Below are positions 34,861-46,463 of a DNA stretch of 64,000 nt, one piece after another (position 1 is the stretch's first letter; the number at the start of each line of letters is the position of its first letter). Below the pieces are notes generated by a model. It was not told the origin of the DNA and searched no databases. It saw nothing but the letters and a program-made list of their open reading frames with translations. This DNA comes from Lithospermum erythrorhizon (lineage: Eukaryota; Streptophyta; Magnoliopsida; Boraginales; Boraginaceae). The stretch spans positions 682,001 through 746,000 of the forward strand of contig JADFUC010000107.1 of NCBI GenBank assembly GCA_019722365.1, written 5' to 3'. Made by a program: the position numbers and the translations under genes.

Positions 34861-36110
34861 TTTTTTGATTGCTCGTTTTTCAATTATCGGCTAAATTAAT
34901 ATTTTTGAACTACAGCAAATCAAAAAAAAAAACTTCTGATAATATTTTTTGTATGTCAGGCTAAAGAATAAAGGTGTTAAATTAAGAATTCGTCTTTTTG
35001 TTCTTTTTATTTTTTTTTTTTGTCTTGGTCGTATCTTATTTATCTTTTTCTTTTTCTTTTTAGTTTGTTTGCAATTGCTTCAGCTTCTGATAGAAGCTTC
35101 GATAAAAAATAAACTAATTTTGGTTCTTATGGGTTTTTTTTTTGATTATAAATACTGATAATATTTTGGCCGTCCGACTCGAGAATATGGTGCTAAATTA
35201 ATAATTCGTGCTTTTTAGTTCTACTTGGCAGTCATTATCACGACTATAATTTGTTCGTTCTTTTTTTCTTTTCCTTTGTAATTAGCAACTACAATAGAAA
35301 CTTCGATAAATTAATACTTGGGTTTTTTGATTATCATTTTTTTGATTATCATTTCTGGTAATATTTTTTGAAAATTAAGGCACAAAGGGAATAGGGTGCT
35401 AAAGTCGTGCTTTTTCGTTCTTCTTTTTTCATTTTTTTCTGTATAAGCCCATGTTGTTATCTTTGTTTTGTTCTTTTTAGCACATTCTTTTTTGTTTTGC
35501 GATTAAGCTACTGAGTGGCTTCGATAAAAAAATCGCTTTTTTATTTTTTGGATTTTTTTCAATTATAAGTACATTAATATTTTTGGCCCGTCCAAACTTG
35601 AAATATTAATGTTAAATTAATAATTAGGTAGCTTTTTAGTTCTTTCCATATTTTTTTACAGCAGCTACATGTCACGTATACTTTTTCTTTCCTTTTTATT
35701 TTTCATTTTTTTGTAATTATGTTAAAAGTAGAAGCGTATAAATTAATCTTCGAGGGATAGGGTGCTAAATTAATAATTCGCTAAAATTATAAGATAATAG
35801 ATTTATAATACAAATTAATTTTTTCCTTTTTTTGGGTTTTTTTAAATAATCATTTTTGCAATTATCAACTCTGATAGAGAAAACACGACAAATTAATCTT
35901 CGATTATTTAATAAAATCTCCAAGATAATATTTTTTGCGTCAGGCTTCGGGAATAGGGTGCTAAATTAATAATTACCGTTTTTCGTTAAATTTAGATTTT
36001 TCTCTTCGATTAAATATGTAATTTCTGCCTTTTTCTTCGTTATTTTTCCAATTTTTCTTTTTTTTTTTTGCAATTATCCAGCTATGTTAGAAAGCTTGGA
36101 AGCGACATGC
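34861..36110. repeat. Degenerate tandem array, about six units of 170-220 bp
   Basis: A composite motif recurs. TAATATTTTT(G) lies at about 34,940, 35,159, 35,359, 35,575 and 35,926, and a diverged TAATCTTCGAG at 35,744. Most are followed 30-40 bases later by GGTGCTAAATTAATAATTCG or a close form, then a T-rich tract, then an AGAAGCTTCGATAAA-like word. Units are heavily diverged and of uneven length. The array lies between the divergent CLF and IRX15-like genes. The 69-codon open frame at 34,949-35,158 is made of poly-T and is not a gene. Confidence 0.7.
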
Positions 36111-36965
36111 TTACATTTTGATAGCCAAACTTCTGTCTGATGTAACTTTTACGATCACTTGTAAAGCATTTTCATCTAGCGATCATGTCCCCATTTTGAT
36201 ATGGAATGAGTATTTAATAATTTTTAAAGTTTTATAACAACGAAACTAGAGTGTCTATCCAAAGCGCTTGCGTTATCTTTCATAAATTAATATTAAAAGC
36301 TACAAATAGTAAAATTTATCGATCCAGAGCTTGGGCAGTTAAAAATTACAAAAAATCGATAAAATAATAAGATAATAATTTTTTCAAAAAATTATTTATA
36401 ACATAGGTCCCAGGAAAATCTTAAATTAATCATTCTTAAAAATTGAAAAACTAATTATTACAACTTAATAAAAATATGACTTTATAGTTGTTTATTTTCT
36501 TTTAAAGTTCAAATATTGTTGGAATTCATCTCTAATTTTTTTTATCGTATCCAAATTGTGTTTCGAATTGTAACATGATGTTTTGAAGAGTTTTAGAAGC
36601 CAAAATTGCTTCCTTTCGCTTAATAGGTTTCAAATTTACAATGTGAAATACTTATGATAATAATACTAAACTTAATACTCAAGTAATTACTATAATTAAT
36701 ATGAAAATAATTAATAATATTTTCTTATTATATTCTTGTGTTTCTACTATCTTTCGATATCACATCTTATGGATCAATCTTAATCATTTCAAGAAGCCAT
36801 TAAATGTACATATCGATAAATTAATAACTCTCTAAAGCAATAAATTTTATCGGTCCCAAAGCTATTAATTTATAGAGTTTGTATTGTATTCAACGATAAT
36901 TGTGTTGATAAGGAAATAATTACAAATCAAAGTGGTTTTGATAACAAGCTACTTCGAGTAAAAAG
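36111..36965. other. AT-rich intergenic DNA
   Basis: No coding frame was found. It contains GATAAGGAAATAATTACAAA at 36,908, a diverged copy of which recurs at 36,982 just inside the SINE-associated insert. Confidence 0.3.
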
Positions 36966-37275
36966 AGAATAAAAGCTAACCGATAAGGAAATAATAACAA
37001 TTCAAGCGGTTTGAGTCCGGGTTACGCCAATTTATTTTTTTGTCCATAAGGAGGGTCAAGTTGGTGGAGTATGTAAGATTGTGATTGCATGGTCATGAGT
37101 TTGATTTCATGTACCAATATTTTCTTGGTCAAGCATGTCACACGGGGGCTTCTCTAGTGTAGGTTACATGGCTCGTGATTTCCAGGATATTATGTCAGCC
37201 TGAGGAGGTTTACCCAATGCTCAATCTACGAGTAGTGATTGCGGGTCCTCCGTTACAAAAGAATAAAAGCTAACC
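36966..37275 (+). mobile_element. tRNA-derived SINE-like insertion with 16-bp target duplication
   Basis: AGAATAAAAGCTAACC occurs at 36,966-36,981 and again at 37,260-37,275, enclosing 278 bp. Inside, GGTCAAGTTGGTGGAGT (about 37,048) resembles a pol III A box and GAGTTTGATTTCATG (about 37,098) a B box at normal spacing. The 3' part ends in GTTACAAAA. A second B-box-like GGTTTGAGTCCGGG at about 37,008 and a partial copy of upstream flank suggest a composite or partly duplicated insertion. Confidence 0.65.
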
Positions 37276-37339
37276 ATCAATGATAAACTAGCATCTAGGC
37301 TCGAGTATGGCTACATATCCAAAAAAACAAACATTAAAC

Positions 37340-38075
37340 ACATAACGAGTATGCCAGGATCGATTGGTTTAGTTTTGAGCTAACAGACCTATCATGTTGG
37401 TTCTCTCGAACCTAAATTGGTTCGGTTCTAGTCTATTTCGATGCCATTGGTTCCAACCAGTTTCGGTCCGATTTGGGCCCTAATTTCAAAACAATTTAAC
37501 AACTTTCATAAAAATTATCAAATTTGAGTCTCAATTATCGAAATTAATTTCAATTCAATCAAATTTGGGGAATTGTATTGTTTAGGTGGTTAGGATTTTA
37601 AAAGAAATTAATTGGGGAATTGGAAAATTTGACTTCTTGAGAAATTGATTGGGAAATTGTATTGTTGAGGTAGAGAGAGAGAGAGAGAGAGAGACTTGGT
37701 AGTGGTGGTAGAGCGGATTGTGGTGGCGAAGGCATGAGGCTGCAAATGGACTTTAAAGTTGAAACTTGAGGCCGACTGGTGGTGGTGAATTCATATGCAT
37801 GTTTTGGGGGAAAAAGATGGTTTTTTGTTGTAGAAACTTCGGAGGAGAAATGAGGTCAATTGGTGATGGTGAATTGTTGAGTTGAATGTTGTTTTAACGA
37901 ATTGCACAATCGGTTCCGTTCAGTTCCAGAACCGGCATAACCGAAACAAAACCGGTTTTCTCTATAACAATCACATATGAACAAAATTATTAGAGTATTC
38001 CAAAAATTTAAGTTATTTACTGTTCGATTTTGATCGTTTCAATCGGTTTCGTATTTTGTGCACACTCCTAAAACA
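37340..38075. mobile_element. hAT-like nonautonomous element rich in AACCGGTT words
   Basis: GGTTCGGTTCTAG at about 37,419 and GTTCCGTTCAGTTCCAGAACCG at about 37,911 form loose inverted sequence around a G/T-rich core. GTGCACACTCCTAAAAC at about 38,058 resembles the right end of plant hAT elements. No transposase was found. A GA microsatellite (37,673-37,694) lies inside. Confidence 0.4.
37673..37694 (+). repeat. (GA)n microsatellite
   Basis: About eleven GA units in a row inside the hAT-like block. Confidence 0.9.
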
Positions 38076-38151
38076 CATCAAATATGTTTACATTACATTT
38101 ATCATTTTATTTCTCTATAACAATCACATATGAACAAAATTATTAGAGTTT
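37959..38151 (+). repeat. Exact 37-39 bp direct repeat spaced 152 bp apart
   Basis: The segment starting TTCTCTATAACAATCACATA and ending TTATTAGAGT occurs at about 37,958-37,996 and again at about 38,111-38,149. The intervening 115 bp contain the putative hAT end. It is too long for a normal target duplication. Confidence 0.85.
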
Positions 38152-39394
38152 TTTTTTTAAAAAAAACAAGATTAAAATCACAAACACGAATCTTCTCTTT
38201 GATAAGTTTTTTTCATAGATCCACGTCTTCATTCTTCTCCAATTACCATATTAATCGACATATTACAATCACATAACATACTTTAGTTCAACTTTTTTCT
38301 AACATGATCCAATGTTGAGCCGGATAGAATGAGATTGGTGGAAGTCCGCTGCATTTTCAAGGTTCGGACTTACAGGATTTTATTAAACATGGAATTTGAA
38401 AATTCATTACCAACTCCTCTGATCTCTTATTCTCTTGTGTGAACTAAGCACACATTTAATCAAAGTTGTTTTAGCTAAAAAGATATACATTTTTGTTATA
38501 ATAGGAGTTTTATTTTTCACTTGAAGCTACTCAACTTTCTAGATTCTCCATTTGTACATTGCTAAATATTTTTCTTCAATCAAATTAGAGACAATGATGA
38601 ATCCTCATTTACTTCTACAAATTAAACCCTATAATACACTTTTTCATTACAGTGCTACACTTGCACCCAAACCATGATAGTTGTTAAGAGTAGTGTATTC
38701 TCGCGACTGGGGATTCCCGTTACAAAAGAGTAGCCTATTCTTGAGGTTGATGCGCGTCGTGGCGGAAAATTATAAGTGAACGATAAACCAAAACAAATAG
38801 GAAAAACACATATAGAAATTGGTAACAATAGAAACATTTCATCCTCTTGAGGTTGAGGGATATCTATCCCCATCTAAAAAAGTTTATTCATGTCATTCAC
38901 ATTAGCTTTCAAACCCATTAAACAAACTTCACATAATCACATTTGCATTATTTGAATATATATGGCTCAAGAAACCTACGACATATGTGTTAACATTACT
39001 TGAAAGGAGAAGATGGAATGTAGTATAAGGTAAAGCGACTTTTCGTTTGTAATTAGTTGCACCAAAAACATTCCCTCAAAACCCACCCCCTCCAAGCTTC
39101 AAGACTCAACCACCCCAATTGTTTTTCCTCTCCAAAACCACTTTAATTAATTTTATTTTATTCAATGTCCAATCAATTAATCAAACGTGCTTAAAACAAG
39201 AAAGATTATTTAGAAAAAATAAATGTCCTCCTCAACATTAGACAAAATGTAACAATTTGCTTCAACAAAAAGTGTTCACCTAGCAACCTTATGAATATAT
39301 AAACATCTTATAATCAGTCTTTCTCAATAATCTCAAGGCCAAGAAAAATTGAGATAATTTTTTCTTCTTTGTTCCTCATTTAGGAAAGCCAAAA
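38152..39394 (+). promoter_or_regulatory. Upstream region and probable promoter of the IRX15-like gene
   Basis: Mostly AT-rich, with a low-complexity T/A tract at 38,150. A TATA-like ATATATAAAC lies at 39,296-39,305, 90-100 bp before the ATG, and is followed by a pyrimidine-rich leader, a normal plant arrangement. A short SINE-tail-like piece (GTGTATTCTCGCGACTGGGG near 38,690) is also present. No other gene was seen. Confidence 0.5.
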
Positions 39395-40330
39395 ATGAAG
39401 AACAATCTTAGCAATGGAACAAAGCTTATCCTTCTCCACCCCTATATTCAGAAACAAGGAGGCTCAAAAAGTTTAAAGCTTTTGGCCTTCATTTCATTCT
39501 TCACATTAGTTTTCCTTCTTACCCTCATTTACACAAGAGAATCCATCACAAAGGGTACCTCCATTTCCGTGTCGACGATCTCAGCTAGCTTCAGAAGCAG
39601 TCCTCCATTGCCAAAATCTGTTGTGAGGGCTCTTGTTCACTACGCTTCGAATTCCAACAGCACGGATCGTATGTCCAACACGGACATCAAACAGATTTCA
39701 GATGTCCTGAAACAATGTCCACATCCTTGCAACTTCCTTGTTTTCGGACTTACACCCGAAACTCTTCTCTGGAAAGCTCTTAACCACAATGGCAGAACAG
39801 TCTTCATCGATGAAAATAGATATTATGCAGCTTACATAGAGGAGAAGTACCCAGAGATTGAAGCCTACGATGTTCAATACTCGACTAAACTAAGTGAGAC
39901 GAAGGAGCTCATTGCATCAGTTAAAGATCAGGTTCACAATGAATGCAGACCGGTGCAGAACTTATTGTTCTCCGAGTGCAAACTCGGATTGAATGACTTG
40001 CCTAATCAATTATATGAAGTGGAATGGGATGTTATCTTGGTCGATGGTCCACGGGGGTACTGGCCAGAGGCACCAGGGAGGACAGCAGCCATCTTCACCG
40101 CCAGTGTTCTCGCAAGAAGCAAGAAAGGTGGCAACCCCAAAACACATGTTTTTGTGCATGATTTCAATATGAAGGTGGATAGAGTTACAAGTGATGAGTT
40201 CTTATGCAAAGAGAATTTGGTAAAATCTAAAGACATGCTTGGACATTTTGTATTGGAGAGGATGGAAGCTAGCAGCACTCAATTCTGTCGAAACCATCCA
40301 ACTTCATCTGGAGCAGCTTCAACTTCATAA
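39395..40330 (+). CDS. IRX15/IRX15L-like DUF579 protein (xylan biosynthesis)
   Basis: A single-exon gene of 311 residues. The N-terminus has KLILLHPYIQKQ followed by one membrane segment (about residues 28-46), giving a type II Golgi-anchor layout. The DUF579 domain spans about 100-300, with CNFLVFGLTPETLLWKALNH (112-131), WDVILVDGPRGYW (211-223), GRTAAIFTASVLARSKKGG and HVFVHD (251-256). Family knowledge: IRX15 and IRX15-LIKE are needed for normal glucuronoxylan in secondary walls, and related GXM proteins methylate glucuronic acid side chains. The HPYIQKQ start and length near 317 residues favour the IRX15 branch; methyltransferase activity for this branch is not established to my knowledge. 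The ATG is the first in the transcript-like leader. It converges on the SDN-like gene. Confidence 0.92.
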   Translation: MKNNLSNGTKLILLHPYIQKQGGSKSLKLLAFISFFTLVFLLTLIYTRESITKGTSISVSTISASFRSSPPLPKSVVRALVHYASNSNSTDRMSNTDIKQISDVLKQCPHPCNFLVFGLTPETLLWKALNHNGRTVFIDENRYYAAYIEEKYPEIEAYDVQYSTKLSETKELIASVKDQVHNECRPVQNLLFSECKLGLNDLPNQLYEVEWDVILVDGPRGYWPEAPGRTAAIFTASVLARSKKGGNPKTHVFVHDFNMKVDRVTSDEFLCKENLVKSKDMLGHFVLERMEASSTQFCRNHPTSSGAASTS

Positions 40331-41145
40331 TAAGTTAAAATCAATGCCAGTATTGTGACTACTGTCCTAGTTCTTTATGAAGTGAATTGAAGTATTTATC
40401 AGATGTCAAATTTTGAGTTTTTTCATCATTTATCAGGTGGGAAAATGTAAAAATAAGGGTTTTGTTTGGCCTATTTGCAAGTTGTAATTTCTTCAAGATG
40501 TAATTTTGTTGGCTTCATCATTCAGAATATTATCGACCCATTGCAATTTCTACATTATACCATGTTTTTTCTTTGAAGGAAATAATTCAATATGCTGTTT
40601 TATTTGTCAACAAACACCATTTTTATTTGAATGGAGTAATTGATAATCCCTGTTAGGCTCTTATGCATTTGGAAAAAGAGTCATGATAGAGCTATAAATG
40701 GTGTTTCTTGAAATGTCATCGAATATCACATTATGCTTCAAGTTCTGAACACACAATGAACTCCATGACCCAGCAAGGGCTTCAATTGACATAAACAACA
40801 ATAAATACTACGTATATAATAAATTGTATCAGAACACGATAAGATGTAGAGTGCATACCTGCCTCAGATAGACTATTATCTCACGCCTTTGCATGATTGA
40901 AAAGGAAATACACTTGATTTGCTTCGGCATCTACCCATGCTTCAGGCAATCAAGACTTGCGATCAGACTAAGGACATGACAACAAACAATTGATTGTTCT
41001 ACCTCCCTGAAGCTCAGAAGAATTTAACAGGAGCAAAATTTTAGTAGTTTCTGTAGGGAACGATCAACTGCAATCCTCCAAACATGACCCGTCCATAATG
41101 GAAAGAGTGATTCGTATAATTCCCACTTTGACATCATCACATGCA
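40331..41145. other. Convergent intergenic region holding both 3' UTRs
   Basis: About 815 bp between the stop codons of the IRX15-like gene (plus) and the SDN-like gene (minus). AT-rich; no gene, MITE or coding homology was seen. Poly(A) signals could not be fixed. Confidence 0.4.
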
Positions 41146-44100
41146 CTACAATCCTTGTTTCCTCGTTAGAGCAACAATGATCTTATTCAGATGGACAATC
41201 TCTGTTTCTCTTTCACTGAGTTCTTTCCTCAATTTCTCAATCTCCGTCAGATGGAGGTCACAGGTGTACGTGCCTATATTGGTCTCTGTCAGATCTCCAT
41301 TTGTTTGAGACATCCTCAACTTCTTTAATCCACTAGAGTCCAATTCATCTTGGGCAGAACGTTTCTTCAGTATAACATTCTTAGCTGAGCAACCATCACT
41401 CATTTTACAGACGCATAGCTCACTGGTGTTTCCTGAACCATACTTGACAGTGATAATCTTTTGAGGTCGTCCAGATGAATCCTAAAAGAACAGAGGATTT
41501 TAAGGGTAAGAAGACAAATAAGAAGGGTTTTTCCTATTTCAGTGACTGAGGATGTAAAGTTGATCAAATGTGAGATGGCACGATGCCCCGACACTCTTAA
41601 ACATGCACAATATTTAGAAATGTGAGATGGCCCGATGCCCCGACACTCTTAAACATGCACAATATTTAGAATTGTCAGGTGAAATACTTGATAATAAGAT
41701 GAAAATGGCAGGTGTGACAATATCAAACATGGGAATTTGCCTTTATCTCTGAAGTAGAGCAGTGAAAAGAATACCTTCTCTTGGATGCCTTCAAGATTAT
41801 AAAATGCTTCATCTGCCTCATGCCAACTCTTAAATATTGCAAAAGCCGAATACTTCTTGAGGCCGGGTTTCTTGGCCTGCCGCAAAGATATTGCAAAGTA
41901 ACGCAGAATTACAATAGAATTGATCGTGGAAATTCCAAAACAAATGCATTTCCCCACTTGCCAGTAAAAAAGATCTTAGATGGAGTTCTAACTTCTAAGT
42001 AAATGAGACCTACATGCTATAACTAAAAATGTGAACATTTTCAAAGAAAACTACGTTGTAATAATTGAGATCGAAATTTGAGGATTTACTAATAGCTAAT
42101 TAATCAACATCAAACAGGATTAGCAAATAGATAGCGATAATCATCAAGCCAAAGGAAACATATGTATTTCAAATTGCGGATGGACTGCAGAATGAAGACA
42201 CATAGTAGGTTATGGGTGCAGTATTTTGCTCGATGATAATCAACTCAACAATAGTGATGCATATATGCATAGCTTAAACTAGTTCAAGGCATACAGGCAA
42301 AAAATGTCCATAATGGATAGAGTTTATCAAAACATAACTAAACCCATTTAGTAGGAAAGTCTTTGACTGTATGTCTCAGAAGCATAAAAAAGGAAATACA
42401 ACACAATCAACATATATTGGTCCCATAAAATAAATTGTAAGAGTGCTGCAAGTACATAAAAATTAGTCGATATATCTATACAGGGTATCAAGGTACTATT
42501 ACCTTCACTTCAATTGTATAATCTCCGGATATAATAGAATGCAAATCATTGCTGGAAATACTGATTGGTATCCTATGGATGACTAACTTCGACATATCTC
42601 TCTCTTTCACCTGATCCACAAACAATTAATATTCAGTTTACATACAAAGAGAACCTACAGGTTATTCCATTTATACCCAAATATCCAATAATAAGATATT
42701 AGATATATCACCTCCACTTGAACTGATGGCATGACTCTGTCAAAACCATTCTCAATTTTGGATAGAGCAAGTTTCATTGCTGCAATGGCATCATCTTGGC
42801 AATTATGTGGTGACCCCTTCTGCCGAAGTGTGAAACCTAAGACAGACTGCAAAAACAACCAATGCAGTTTTTTATCATGGACATAGTAATCAGGAAAATT
42901 TGGGTCTATATTTAATAAACACAAAAAATGAAGTATACAAAGACACTACGGAAAGAATGTCTTTATCACCCCCCGAGCAATACAACCACAAAAGATATGT
43001 TTTTAGTTGAGAGCAGGAGGGGGAAGTCACATAAAAAAATACATGCGATCGAACACACAGAGGCATGCACAGGAAGAGAGAATGGGAGTTTGAAAGATTC
43101 ACACAAATTAAGTTACAATGCATAAGTAATATAAACATAGCCAAAGGTTCACTCTGATACCTTGCACAAGTTAGACAAAGAGGGTCTTTTGTTAGGACGT
43201 TCATTTTCATATTTGAACAGATATGAAGTGTCAATAACTCTTGAATGATCCAATTTCAACGCTGAGAAGAGATTTCAATACGAAAAAGGGCATTAGAAAA
43301 ATTCTAATAATTACTGATAAGGTATGTACAATGTTAACAGTCATCATTAATCTAGATTACAATGAATACCCTAATATCAAGTGATCAGGCCACAATCTTT
43401 AATACAACAAAACCAAAAGAAAAAATACAGCACAGAACTAAGGAACTACATGTACCTCGAAGATCATTATTTAAACTGTGACCAACCAATATTGTCCCAC
43501 GTGTTAATAGCTTCTTCAGGGATTTCTACAATATAAATGAGGTAGAAAATTATTGAAGAGAATGAGACAGAAACAAAGGTGGTTGTAGTCAAGCCAGTTG
43601 TACCTGTACATCCATTAATGATGTAGTAATCCCTTCTAAATCTTTTGCATCAATACCAGTAATTTCAGTCCTATAATCTGCAATTTCTTTATCGGGCCTT
43701 ACAAGCTCATCAAGTTTAACCTTCAAGGTTCCAACAATAAAAAAAAGTATAAGCCATCTGCTTTCAAATTAGATACAGCTTCTTGTACACTCTTACAATC
43801 ATATTTTCGAATCAATAGACTTCAAGTAGACCTGTAAGTCGCGATCTACTGCACAGACCCTAGCCAATGCTTCAGTACCATCTTCACAAAGAACCATTTC
43901 ACAGTCAATAGCAACCACTGCAGTTGATTTCTGGAACTTTGGCTTTTTTCTATTTTTTATAACCAGCCAACCCTCCTCCACCAGTACAATGGATTAAGTT
44001 CCGTAGAAATAGATCATATAATTAGTAAAACTTCACAAAATCAGTTATCAACATTCTTTTAAATAAAACTAAGTAAACAGTATTCTCAGTTCATCAACTA

Positions 44101-45996
44101 AGGTTGTCTGTTTCTCGCCAAGAATATCAAGGTCCCGACAGGACAAGCCGAATCAACATCTTCTAAATCAAGTGAATGACCAAAATGATGCGGGTGGAAA
44201 ACAAAATGCTAAAACTAGTTTTACATATAGACTAACAGACCCAAAGACAGTGATTACACGCTTCATTGTTGTTTTCCATATATAAATTAAATAGTACTGG
44301 AAGGAGCAACTGAACCACTGTGCAGGAGAAAAAACAACAGTCGAAAATTGCAGCAAGCATACCTCCTCATGTGAAGGGAACGAATACTCTATTGGGTAAA
44401 GAGGATGTTCCATGGTTAAACGTACGAACTTCTGCATTGCCAAAAAAAAGCTTATTTTATGGAGAAAAGATACAAGAGCTATCCAGTCCCTAAAATTTAA
44501 ACAAAAACTACTATTGAAAAAATAAACTATATTGATATAGCCTGCAATTTTTCATATATCTTGAACTATCAACATTTAACCTGCTCAGCGGTTTCAGTAT
44601 CAGGAGAAGCTTTCTGCAATTGCTCAACAGAATCAACATTGGAGTGACATTCAAGGACTTTCTCGAGAAACTTCAAGAGAACAATAATACTTCTAATCGA
44701 GTCCATTCAACTTGCCATATTCAAAAGATGAGAGAAACAATAAAAAAAATTACTATACCTTCAAATCATCCTCCTGCTCAAACGTCTTGAGAAATGTGAT
44801 CAAGCAATCAACCGGCCTCCTAGAAGGATCACTCAAGCTCGACCCAATCTTTTTATCATAAAAGTTCAAGAACTCCTTCCATCCCCCTTTGTTTCCACTC
44901 ATTCCACGTTTTTGTACCAATTTTACCATTTGGACAAGACCCTAATAACATCATTTCATCGCCTCAATTTTCTCACAAAACAATAAACGTTTACACAAAA
45001 AGGAAGACAATAAAGCTCCACACTTTAGTATGCCATCCATGCAAAATAGTATGAACAATCATTATCCTTTAGCTTATTTGTTTAAAACCAAAAAACTACC
45101 ATTTACTCATTCGATTCCAAAAAGATTCTCGAGTTTTGAATTTTGACTATTGAGTTCATAAATTTTGAAATCAACTAGCTTTGTATGTATTGTGTTATAT
45201 TTGGTGAGAATATACCAAAAGATATAATTTTTCATCAAACTATACTATTAACATGTATCATAGTTACGTGTGTCAATTAATAAGGAAATATTTGTTTACT
45301 CCCCTCCATCCACATGCTCTAAGACCCATTCTTTTTTACAAAGTTTAAGAAAAATTCAAACACAAAAATGGAACCAAAAAAGAGATTTCTATTTTGGAAA
45401 AATGGTTCTTAGATTAAGGGATGAATGAAGGAAGTGCTTTTGAATTGAAAAACAAACTGAACAATGTAAAGGTAGCATTTTCAATGAACTTTTACTCCTG
45501 GATTAAATGCTACTTGTCTTTACAGTACTTGTCACTCTGGTATAAAATATTTTACGTGCGATATATTTTTACTACCTTTTATTATAAAATTATTAATCAA
45601 CCAATTATATAATTTGAATTAATTATCATTTGATATTTCAATATAATTTTTGACTAATTTTTATTTTTCTTAATCAATGTGAAAATGACTAGAAATACAA
45701 GTAAAAAGGAACGGAGGGAGTAGGATTTACAATAAAATTTTGATTAAAATAAAATTTATGGGTACCAATTAATGCAAAAAGTTTGTTACTTTAGACCATT
45801 TTAATCAAAATCAGCAATCTTTTTGAGATAAAGGTAGTATAATTAGAAAATATAAAGAAAGCTGAATTTGCTCAAAGGAGTAATAAAATGCAACAAAAAT
45901 ATGAAAAATTAAAGTGAATTAATAAAAATTAAATAAATATTGCAAATTAACATAAACCCAAACCTCCTTTTTGATAGTGGCAAGCTTTTCATCCAT
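41146..45996 (-). CDS. SDN-type small RNA degrading nuclease (DEDDh 3'-5' exonuclease)
   Basis: Twelve exons join in frame to 495 residues: 45,996-45,964; 44,941-44,759; 44,670-44,581; 44,431-44,363; 43,975-43,832; 43,720-43,604; 43,525-43,456; 43,261-43,161; 42,846-42,712; 42,610-42,503; 41,876-41,775; 41,481-41,146. The exonuclease motifs are Exo I VAIDCEMV (D149, E151), Exo II GHSLNND (D233) and Exo III HNCQDDA (H283, D288), all key residues present. An RRM-like domain follows (about 318-400, including [17 protein letters not shown]), then a basic segment and a short coiled coil (about 461-489). Arabidopsis SDN proteins trim mature miRNAs from the 3' end and accept 2'-O-methylated ends. 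The exon 5 acceptor (43,975 or three bases downstream) is the least certain border. Which SDN paralogue this is was not resolved. Confidence 0.88.
41568..41671. repeat. 52-bp tandem duplication in the last SDN intron
   Basis: Copies at 41,568-41,619 and 41,620-41,671 differ at one visible base (GGCACG versus GGCCCG). Near-identity points to a recent event. It lies about 85 bp upstream, in gene orientation, of the final-exon acceptor. Confidence 0.93.
45299..45720. mobile_element. Stowaway-like MITE in SDN intron 1
   Basis: CTCCCCTCCATCC starts near 45,300 after TA, and GGAACGGAGGGAG ends near 45,719 before TA. The ends are inverted relatives of the plant Stowaway terminus CTCCCTCCGTTCC with TA target duplication. 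The roughly 420-bp AT-rich body has no coding capacity beyond a 63-codon open frame without motifs. Confidence 0.75.
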
Positions 45997-46296
45997 TATT
46001 TGAGAGATGAATGAAGAGGGAAATAGTTTGGTGGTAGGACTATTATAATTAGGGTTTATACTGAGGTTTACTTATTCGGGTTAATTTTGACCCACCCAGT
46101 TTACTGCTAACACGTTTTCCAATAACTTCTTTTCTTAATTTATCAACGGACCGGTGACTCGATACCCGACTAGCATATTGAATCGATTGAGCACACATCT
46201 AGTTAGGTTGTCAGTAAATAAAAGCAAATAGAGCCCAGAAGCCCAAATCGGATAATTTTTACATAACCCAATCGGGCAAGGCAGGATTTAGTTGGC
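45997..46296 (-). promoter_or_regulatory. Presumed promoter region of the SDN-like gene
   Basis: The ATTAGGGTTTATACTGAGG sequence near 46,048 contains a telo-box-like AGGGTTTA close to the ATG, a motif common near plant gene starts. No TATA box was assigned. CG-rich words appear from 46,150 onward. Confidence 0.3.
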
Positions 46297-46463
46297 CTTT
46301 GAAATAAATGGTCCTATTTCTAAATTTTATGTAAATTTCTCAATTTTCATTTATTACCATTTTCAAGATTTTGTAGTATTTACATGTGAACATTTTAAGA
46401 ATGAGAATTTTGATTTATCTTTGTTCTGGTATAATAGAATAACATATATATATAAATCTTTGG
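46297..46463 (+). repeat. Diverged copy of a sequence also present at 50,362-50,530
   Basis: TTTCTAAATTTTATGTAAAT, GTATTTACATGTG, ACATTTTAAGAA and ATATATATAAATC occur in the same order in both places. The other copy is embedded in AACCGAACCG-type sequence, so both are probably fragments of one hAT-like family. This copy is just outside the left LTR of element G. Confidence 0.6.

Noticed and set aside
34949..35158. 69-codon open frame rich in Phe and Leu
   Set aside because: It is encoded by poly-T tracts in the tandem array and has no coding character.
34861..36110. CRISPR-like array
   Set aside because: Units are long, diverged and lack short identical repeats with unique spacers; the context is a plant chromosome.
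40006..40278. 90-codon antisense open frame inside the IRX15-like gene
   Set aside because: Shadow of the conserved plus-strand coding sequence.
39395..40330. Calling the DUF579 gene a GXM glucuronoxylan methyltransferase
   Set aside because: The HPYIQKQ N-terminus and domain wording match the IRX15 branch; methyltransferase activity is shown for GXM proteins, not established for this branch.
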